Shown piece after piece: positions 58,706-64,000 of a stretch of 64,000 nucleotides of DNA. The notes under the pieces are model-generated. The model searched no databases. It had not been told where the DNA came from and saw only the letters and a program-made list of their open reading frames with translations. Position 1 is the first letter of the stretch; each line of letters opens with the position of its first letter. A program made the position numbers and the translations under genes. The DNA is taken from NCBI GenBank assembly GCA_947175325.1, contig CAMWME010000001.1, positions 186,001-250,000 of the forward strand. The letters run 5' to 3'. The stretch is from an uncultured Clostridia bacterium (lineage in GTDB: Bacteria > Bacillota > Clostridia > Christensenellales > Borkfalkiaceae).

Positions 58706-60844
58706 TCAATTTGTCGTTCTGTACACGTCCAGCACGCGCTTATCGCGCTTTAAACGGTTAATTAATAGGTCTATATCAGAGCGCTTATTAAGCTTTATTC
58801 GCACGTCAACTTCCGCCAAATTGTCCTTATTTATTCTGCCGCTGATTTGCGTGAACGAAAGGCGCATTGCCGCGATTTCCGAGATTACGTAAGCCGTAAC
58901 ACCGTCGTAGTTGTCTGAAATAACTTTTATATCTGCAAGGAAATCAGTATCAATGTCACCCGTCCACTGCGCGGGCTGCAAGCGGTTTTTATCCGCGTCG
59001 GACAAATTCGTACAGTCGGCACGGTGAACTATTACTCCTCTCCCGCGCGAAACGAATCCGACGATATCGTCACCGGGAACGGGGTTGCAACAGTGTGCAA
59101 AGCGAACCAAGAGACCACTCATACCCTTGATAGTTACACTGCCAGCTGGCGTGTGTTTTAGCTTGCCAGAATCAACTACTTCAACGGGCTTGGGCATTTC
59201 TTTCTTGTAGTAGTCAATCAGTTTAAAGATGACTTGATTAACGCTGACAGCTCCGTAACCGACGGACGCCATCATCTCGTTCACAGAACTGAAAACAAGC
59301 TTGTTTGAAAGCTTTTTGAAGGAGCTTTCAGTTAGCAAATCGTTGAGGTTATACCCCTTACGCTTTGCCTCTGCTTCAAGCATCGCTTTACCGGTCTTGG
59401 CGTTTTCCTCCTTCATTTCACGCTTGAAAAACTGCCTTATCTTGGCGCGTGCCGAACCGGATTTGACGAATTTAAGCCAATCCCACGAAGGTCCGCGAGA
59501 GTTTGACTGCGTGAGGATTTCAACCACGTCACCCGTTGTTAGCGTGGAATTGAGTGCAACCATTTTGCCGTTTACCTTAGCGCCAACGCATTTGTTTCCG
59601 ACTTCGGAGTGAATTGCGTAAGCGAAATCAACGGGTGTTGCTTCCAACGGAAGCGAAATAACTTTACCGTGCGGAGTGAAAACCAAAAGCTCGTTATCGT
59701 ACAAGTCGTTTTTTAAGCTGTCAACGAATTCTTTTGATTCGTTTAAGCTTCCTTGCCAATCCATAACGTCGCGTATCCAAGAAAGACGGGCGTCGAAGTT
59801 GGTTTCCTTTGCTTCGACAGAACCCTTTTCTTTGTACTTCCAGTGCGCGGCGATACCGTATTCAGCCATCTTATGCATTTCGTAAGTGCGTATTTGAATT
59901 TCAAAGAACTGCCCGAAATTGGTTACTACGGTTGTGTGTAAGGACTGATACATATTGCGCTTAGGCGTTGCGATATAGTCCTTAATTCTACCCGGTACGG
60001 GCTTCCACTTCATATGGATTTTACCCAAAATTTCATAGCACTCGTCGGTGCTGTCGACGATTACACGCGTTGCCGTTAAATCGTAAATCTGGTCAAGGGT
60101 TTTGCCTTGATTTTTCATTTTTCGGTATATGGAATAGAAGTGCTTAGGTCTGCCGATAACTTCGCCCTTAATGCCGCTTTCTTTCAAAATTCCTTTGATT
60201 TCCGCAACTACGAAGTCAACGAAAGACTTCCTTTCCTCCAACTTTTGGTGAATGTTAGTAACCAAAAATTCGTAGGCTTCGGGGTCAAGGTATTTAAGGC
60301 ATAAATCTTCAAGCTCACACTTTATTTGCGAAATACCGAGTCTACCCGCCAAGGGCGTGAAAATTTCCAAAGTTTCCTTGGCGATTCTTTGCTGGCGCTC
60401 GTTGGAAAGGAAGTTCAACGAACGCATATTGTGCAGTCTGTCCGCAAGCTTGATGATGATAACGCGTACGTCGTTAGCCATAGCGACGAAAATTTTTCTG
60501 AAATTTTCCGCGTCTTCTTCCTCGTGCGTGCGGAAATGAATTTTATCGAGTTTCGTTACGCCGTCAACCAAGGTCATAATCTCTTTGCCGAAACGGCGCA
60601 AAATATCGTCTTCCGTGGCGGGCGTATCCTCTACGACGTCGTGAAGAAAGGCTGCGGCAACCGTGGGCGTATCGAGTCCCAAATCAACTAAAATTTCGGC
60701 AACGGCGCACGGGTGCATAAAGTACGGTTCGCCCGAGGCGCGCTTTTGCCCGTTGTGCATCTCCCTTGCGTAGTTGTGCGCTGAAAGAAGGAGCGCGTAG
60801 TCTTCGGCTGAATAGTTCTTTTTGATTTTATCAATAACGTCCAA
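58706..60844 (-). CDS. rel: Bifunctional (p)ppGpp synthetase/hydrolase (Rel)
   Basis: 712 residues. Rel makes and degrades (p)ppGpp, the stringent-response alarmone, on and off the ribosome. The N-terminal HD hydrolase has NGQKRASGEPYFMHP, AAFLHDVVEDT and KLADRLHNMRSL. The synthetase domain (about 230-350) has GRPKHFYSIYRKMKNQGKT and IKDYIATPKRNMYQSLHTTV. A TGS domain (about 390-450, LLVFTPHGKVISLPLEATPV), a conserved-cysteine region (ARFAHCCNPVPGDDIVGF-like) and a C-terminal ACT domain follow. The hydrolase residues are intact, so it should be bifunctional. Its start overlaps the recJ end by 14 nt. Confidence 0.97.
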   Translation of the reverse strand: MDVIDKIKKNYSAEDYALLLSAHNYAREMHNGQKRASGEPYFMHPCAVAEILVDLGLDTPTVAAAFLHDVVEDTPATEDDILRRFGKEIMTLVDGVTKLDKIHFRTHEEEDAENFRKIFVAMANDVRVIIIKLADRLHNMRSLNFLSNERQQRIAKETLEIFTPLAGRLGISQIKCELEDLCLKYLDPEAYEFLVTNIHQKLEERKSFVDFVVAEIKGILKESGIKGEVIGRPKHFYSIYRKMKNQGKTLDQIYDLTATRVIVDSTDECYEILGKIHMKWKPVPGRIKDYIATPKRNMYQSLHTTVVTNFGQFFEIQIRTYEMHKMAEYGIAAHWKYKEKGSVEAKETNFDARLSWIRDVMDWQGSLNESKEFVDSLKNDLYDNELLVFTPHGKVISLPLEATPVDFAYAIHSEVGNKCVGAKVNGKMVALNSTLTTGDVVEILTQSNSRGPSWDWLKFVKSGSARAKIRQFFKREMKEENAKTGKAMLEAEAKRKGYNLNDLLTESSFKKLSNKLVFSSVNEMMASVGYGAVSVNQVIFKLIDYYKKEMPKPVEVVDSGKLKHTPAGSVTIKGMSGLLVRFAHCCNPVPGDDIVGFVSRGRGVIVHRADCTNLSDADKNRLQPAQWTGDIDTDFLADIKVISDNYDGVTAYVISEIAAMRLSFTQISGRINKDNLAEVDVRIKLNKRSDIDLLINRLKRDKRVLDVYRTTN

Positions 60845-63146
60845 AATGCTCCTCCTTTATTTCCTTTACCATATTATATAATGATGAATTTTCAAGTTTA
60901 CTTTTTACCCCGCGGACGACCTCTAATCTGCCGCTATTGAACGTAATTAACGAAAGTTGTTCAAACACTTTTAAGGCAAAGAAAACTTGCAATTTGTTAC
61001 CGAGATTATTGCGTTTTGCAACTTCTTCCGCGCAAGCACCCTCAAGATTTGAAGCGTTTGCCGAAATTTGTGCAAAAACGTTCAACAGTTCTTCCCTATC
61101 GCAGTTAAGCTTGTTTATAACGCGCGAGGCGGGTGCGTTTTCAACCACTTCCACATTACCTAAAATGCCAAGCCTTGTAGCGCACTTGGGGTTATCTAAT
61201 ACTATTACCCTTTTGTAGCCGCTCAAATCAGTCTCACCCGTAGGTGCAACCAAAATCGAAGTATGAAAACTTTTTGACGACGGCAAAAACATATCTGCGT
61301 CAAGGTTGCCGGAATTATTATAAGAGTTTATGGCAGTGTTATCCCAAGAAATAAACACCGTGCCCGCCGCTTTGTTTTTCATTAAATTCTCGACTTCGGC
61401 GTGGGAAATTGCCGAGATATTGCAGTCATATTTTTCGTTTGAAAGCGTTTCGATAAGTGAGAACGCCATTTCATCCTCGGCGTAAGCCCTTGCGTCGTTG
61501 CCGTAAACCACGTCCCTAACGAAACCTTTAATATACTCTTTACCGCGGAAAGAGGATACGTTGTATTCGAAGATTAGCTTTTTAGGCGCCGCACTTGATA
61601 GCAGTTTCGCATATTTGCTGCCGCCGAAATACATAAGTTCAAGCTTAAGATTTTTAATAGATAAGTGTGGCGACAAAGGTTTTACGGGGCGAACGGAAAG
61701 CGCCGTTTCATCCGCAACGAACATCGGGCGACGGTTGCCCACACCAAACGGTTCAAGGCACTCCATTTCCTTGACGAGCTTTTGCGAATATTCTTCGGAC
61801 AGCTTGCCGTTAACGTACACCGTGGGAATAAAATCTTCGTCGGTGTAACGCGCCGTCATATACTCTTCAAGGGCTTTATAAAGGTTGTCAAAATTGTCTT
61901 CAGTTACGTTTACGCCCGCCGCCTGCGAGTGCCCGCCGAATTCCGTCAAATATTCTTCGCACGCCTTTAACGCTTCGAAAATGTTTACACTCTCTACAGA
62001 ACGCGCCGAGCCTTTAAGCATATTGCCGTTCTTAACGAACAAAATCGCGGGGCAAGAGAACTCTTCCGCAAGCCGTGCGGCAACAATACCGACGAAGCCG
62101 GAGTTCCAACTTTCGTTGCATAGAAGAATAATTTTACCGCAAGTTCCCTTCTCTTTAATCATTTCCTTCGCGCTTAAATACAGCTCGTCACAGCATTTCT
62201 GCCGCTCGATATTGTAAGCGGTAAGCTTTGCGGACAAATCAAAAATTTTGTTTTCGTCAGTTTCGTTGAAAAGGGCAAGCGCGGCTTTTGCGTCACCCAT
62301 TCTTCCCGCCGCATTGATTTTGGGCGCAAGCGTAAACGCAAGCGTCTGGGCGGTTATAGCATCCGCTTTGTTTAAAAACTGCTGATAGCATTTGGAAGGA
62401 TTATCGCGGATAATCTTCAAGCCCTCGTGCACGATGTCGCGGTTTTCGCCCGTCAAAGGCACGCTGTCCGCTACCGTGGCTATTGCGGCAAAATCAAGGT
62501 ATTTATAGGCACTTTCGCCGTTTAAGGCGCAACCGACTTTAAAAGCGACGCCCGCACCGCACAAATTATCGTAAGGGTATCCGTCGTTAAATTTGGGATT
62601 TATACATATGCACTTAGGTATAACGTCGGGTAGCTCGTGGTGGTCGGTAACTATAACTTCCGCACCTAATTCTTTTAAATACTCTACTTCTGCCGCGCAA
62701 GATATTCCGCAGTCAACGGTAATAAAAAGCTGTGGAAAGTATTCGTCGAAAATATCGTCTATAGTCTTTTGTGAAAGCCCGTAGCCGTTAGTTCTTTCGG
62801 GCACGAAAATTATAGGCTCTATGCCGAAATCCTTCAAGACGTTGCCCATAATGGTTGAAGCGCAGATGCCGTCCGCATCGTAGTCGCCGTAGACAACGAC
62901 GGACCATTCTTCGTCTCTAGCTTGCGTGATAAGGTCTACTGCTTCTTGCATACCGCTCATTTTAAAGGGTGATACGAAATGGGCTTTTGACGGGTGCATA
63001 AAGACTTCTATCGCGCTTTTATCCCGCACGCCTCTGCCGTAGAGAATTTTTACCGTTTCTTCGCACAGATTGCACTCTTTGGCAAGACGGCGCACGTTAT
63101 TTAATTGTTCTGCCGAGAATTCAAACTCCGGTAAAATTCTTTTCAT
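60831..63146 (-). CDS. recJ: Single-stranded-DNA-specific exonuclease RecJ
   Basis: 771 residues. RecJ is a 5'-3' ssDNA exonuclease in recombination and mismatch repair. DHH-family motif I VVYGDYDADGICAST lies at about 83-97, the VDCGISCAAEVEYL and VTDHHELPD (DHH) motifs follow, and the DHHA1 part contains GHSQAAGVNV with GGHSQAAG. The C-terminal about 230 residues form the longer Firmicutes-type extension. There is only a weak ribosome-binding site before the ATG at 63146. The usual apt gene between recJ and rel is missing. Confidence 0.96.
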   Translation of the reverse strand: MKRILPEFEFSAEQLNNVRRLAKECNLCEETVKILYGRGVRDKSAIEVFMHPSKAHFVSPFKMSGMQEAVDLITQARDEEWSVVVYGDYDADGICASTIMGNVLKDFGIEPIIFVPERTNGYGLSQKTIDDIFDEYFPQLFITVDCGISCAAEVEYLKELGAEVIVTDHHELPDVIPKCICINPKFNDGYPYDNLCGAGVAFKVGCALNGESAYKYLDFAAIATVADSVPLTGENRDIVHEGLKIIRDNPSKCYQQFLNKADAITAQTLAFTLAPKINAAGRMGDAKAALALFNETDENKIFDLSAKLTAYNIERQKCCDELYLSAKEMIKEKGTCGKIILLCNESWNSGFVGIVAARLAEEFSCPAILFVKNGNMLKGSARSVESVNIFEALKACEEYLTEFGGHSQAAGVNVTEDNFDNLYKALEEYMTARYTDEDFIPTVYVNGKLSEEYSQKLVKEMECLEPFGVGNRRPMFVADETALSVRPVKPLSPHLSIKNLKLELMYFGGSKYAKLLSSAAPKKLIFEYNVSSFRGKEYIKGFVRDVVYGNDARAYAEDEMAFSLIETLSNEKYDCNISAISHAEVENLMKNKAAGTVFISWDNTAINSYNNSGNLDADMFLPSSKSFHTSILVAPTGETDLSGYKRVIVLDNPKCATRLGILGNVEVVENAPASRVINKLNCDREELLNVFAQISANASNLEGACAEEVAKRNNLGNKLQVFFALKVFEQLSLITFNSGRLEVVRGVKSKLENSSLYNMVKEIKEEHFGRY

Positions 63147-63171
63147 ATAAGTTTATCCGTGACACACAAAA

Positions 63172-63189
63172 AGGCGGGTTGCCCCGCCT
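63172..63189 (-). terminator. Terminator after secF
   Basis: AGGCGGG (63172-63178) and CCCGCCT (63183-63189) form a 7-bp GC stem with TTTTTG on the minus strand. It lies 13 nt beyond the secF stop. Confidence 0.82.
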
Positions 63190-63202
63190 AAGTTTTGCAA
63201 AT

Positions 63203-64000
63203 TTATTTTTTAGTGGATTTCGCCGCTTTCGTGCGCGATTTCGCCTTTAAGCCGTCGCCTATAAGTTTAAATCTTGAATACACTGACGGAACGAATAACG
63301 CCGTGCCGTAAGCGCAAGATACGAAGCTTATAAACGAGCAAAGAACGGCTGAAATTATCGTAAGCGGTGAAAGCGAGCTTATTGACAAAAGTATGAACGC
63401 AACTACGGATACCGTGGCAAGGCAAGCGGGCATAACCGTATTTATAACGAAACTTTCGTCTGCCGTTTTATCAACGATTTCAAAGGCGGTAAGCTTTTTC
63501 AAGTCTTCGTCCTTGAAGTTCTTTCTCATTCTGTCGAAAAGGAAGCAAGTTCCTATCATCGTAAGAATGACGGTGATTACCGCGAAGGTTGCAATCGACG
63601 AGCCTACGGGGATACGCGTAAGCGCCATAATCATAAGGAACAATGCTAAGTTATGCAAGTCCGCAAGAATTGCGCCAAGAGCCATCGTAAGCTTGTAGCG
63701 AATTACGAAATAAACGAAGTGGAAAACTATGCAAGCGGAAATTGCGATTGCCGCCATAGCAATAGCTTTGCCGCCGCCAAGAATCGTATTGGCAGTGCTT
63801 GCAACAGCGTAGTTATACGCAACGGCTGCTTCATCCACTTCTTCGGCAAGCTTTGAATTGATAGCCTTTTCGGCATTTTTAAGTTTGCCGCCGTCCGTTG
63901 AATTGACGAATTTGTAAATTACTGTGCCGCCCGTTTTGGTATCGCCGACGACGACTTGGTAACTGTTAACGCCTTCGTTTGAAAACGCAGTTTCGCAGAT
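63203..64000 (-). CDS. secF: SecF-like protein translocase membrane subunit (C-terminal part, runs off window)
   Basis: The frame is open from the window edge to a stop at 63203; about 265 residues are visible. A periplasmic-type segment (YQVVVGDTKTGGTVIYKFVN) leads into five membrane helices. The family signature resembling FDRIREN is seen in MIGTCFLFDRMRKNFKD, and the preceding helices contain ILADLHNLALFLMIMALTRI. The C-terminus is basic (KSRTKAAKSTKK). SecDF uses the proton or sodium gradient to aid late steps of Sec export. Whether SecD is fused upstream cannot be seen. An internal GTG at 63838 is not the start, because the frame stays open upstream. Its position before recJ matches the common Firmicutes order. 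Confidence 0.85.
   Translation of the reverse strand: MCETAFSNEGVNSYQVVVGDTKTGGTVIYKFVNSTDGGKLKNAEKAINSKLAEEVDEAAVAYNYAVASTANTILGGGKAIAMAAIAISACIVFHFVYFVIRYKLTMALGAILADLHNLALFLMIMALTRIPVGSSIATFAVITVILTMIGTCFLFDRMRKNFKDEDLKKLTAFEIVDKTADESFVINTVMPACLATVSVVAFILLSISSLSPLTIISAVLCSFISFVSCAYGTALFVPSVYSRFKLIGDGLKAKSRTKAAKSTKK

Noticed and set aside
63203-63838. Stand-alone 211-residue membrane protein starting at GTG 63838
   Set aside because: The frame remains open to the window edge with SecF-like sequence, so this is an internal codon of a longer gene.

Overview
The window looks like a chromosomal segment of an uncultured, gut-type Bacillota, probably class Clostridia. The evidence is a Spo0A homologue, a bacterial RNase P RNA, Firmicutes-style housekeeping genes (secF, recJ, rel, MBL hydrolase, hemZ; rpsO-pnp; uvrB-uvrA), consensus TTGACA/TATAAT promoters with 17-nt spacers, and several large lipoproteins and surface proteins with degradative domains. 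Most genes are on the minus strand. The taxonomic placement is inference from gene content and order only.

Layout. 1-4 kb: 5' part of polA (minus), tRNA-Leu(CAA), a membrane-anchored GIY-YIG protein and a DUF697 membrane protein. 4-11 kb: a secreted PL1-type pectate lyase lipoprotein and a second carbohydrate-binding-like lipoprotein, separated by a ~0.5 kb DUF559 nuclease cassette bounded by 44-nt inverted palindromic repeats. 11-17 kb: spo0A with an elaborate upstream region, then an ABC-F protein and a heterodimeric ABC exporter in one operon. 17-23 kb: an RlmI-like methyltransferase, an M29 aminopeptidase, a TetR-controlled ABC-2 exporter operon, a small XRE regulator and rnpB. 23-25 kb: a small membrane protein and pyruvate kinase.

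24.8-45.4 kb: a ~20.6 kb minus-strand operon. In order of transcription it encodes a GLUG-repeat lipoprotein, a 2,518-residue subtilase fused to a BspA-type leucine-rich array, a third lipoprotein, an unusually large OppA, OppB, OppC, OppD, OppF and a small membrane protein. Several junctions are stop/start overlaps. The reading proposed here is that proteins or adherent substrates are cut outside the cell and the peptides are imported by the co-encoded ABC transporter; the M29 aminopeptidase elsewhere in the window could finish their hydrolysis. 45.8-64 kb: a ferritin-like protein with two flavoproteins, uvrBA, rpsO-pnp, and the recJ-rel-MBL-hemZ group below a partial secF.

Most notable signals: (1) the inverted-repeat DUF559 cassette; (2) the protease/Opp operon; (3) a Spo0A that keeps D56 and K106 but has lost the acidic pair of its receiver pocket, with a hairpin covering its ribosome-binding site and an 18-bp palindrome upstream; (4) repeated evidence for leaderless mRNAs, with near-consensus promoters whose -10 box ends only 6-10 nt before the start codon (polA, DUF697, DUF559, ABC exporter, rlmI-like, uvrB and possibly the XRE gene).
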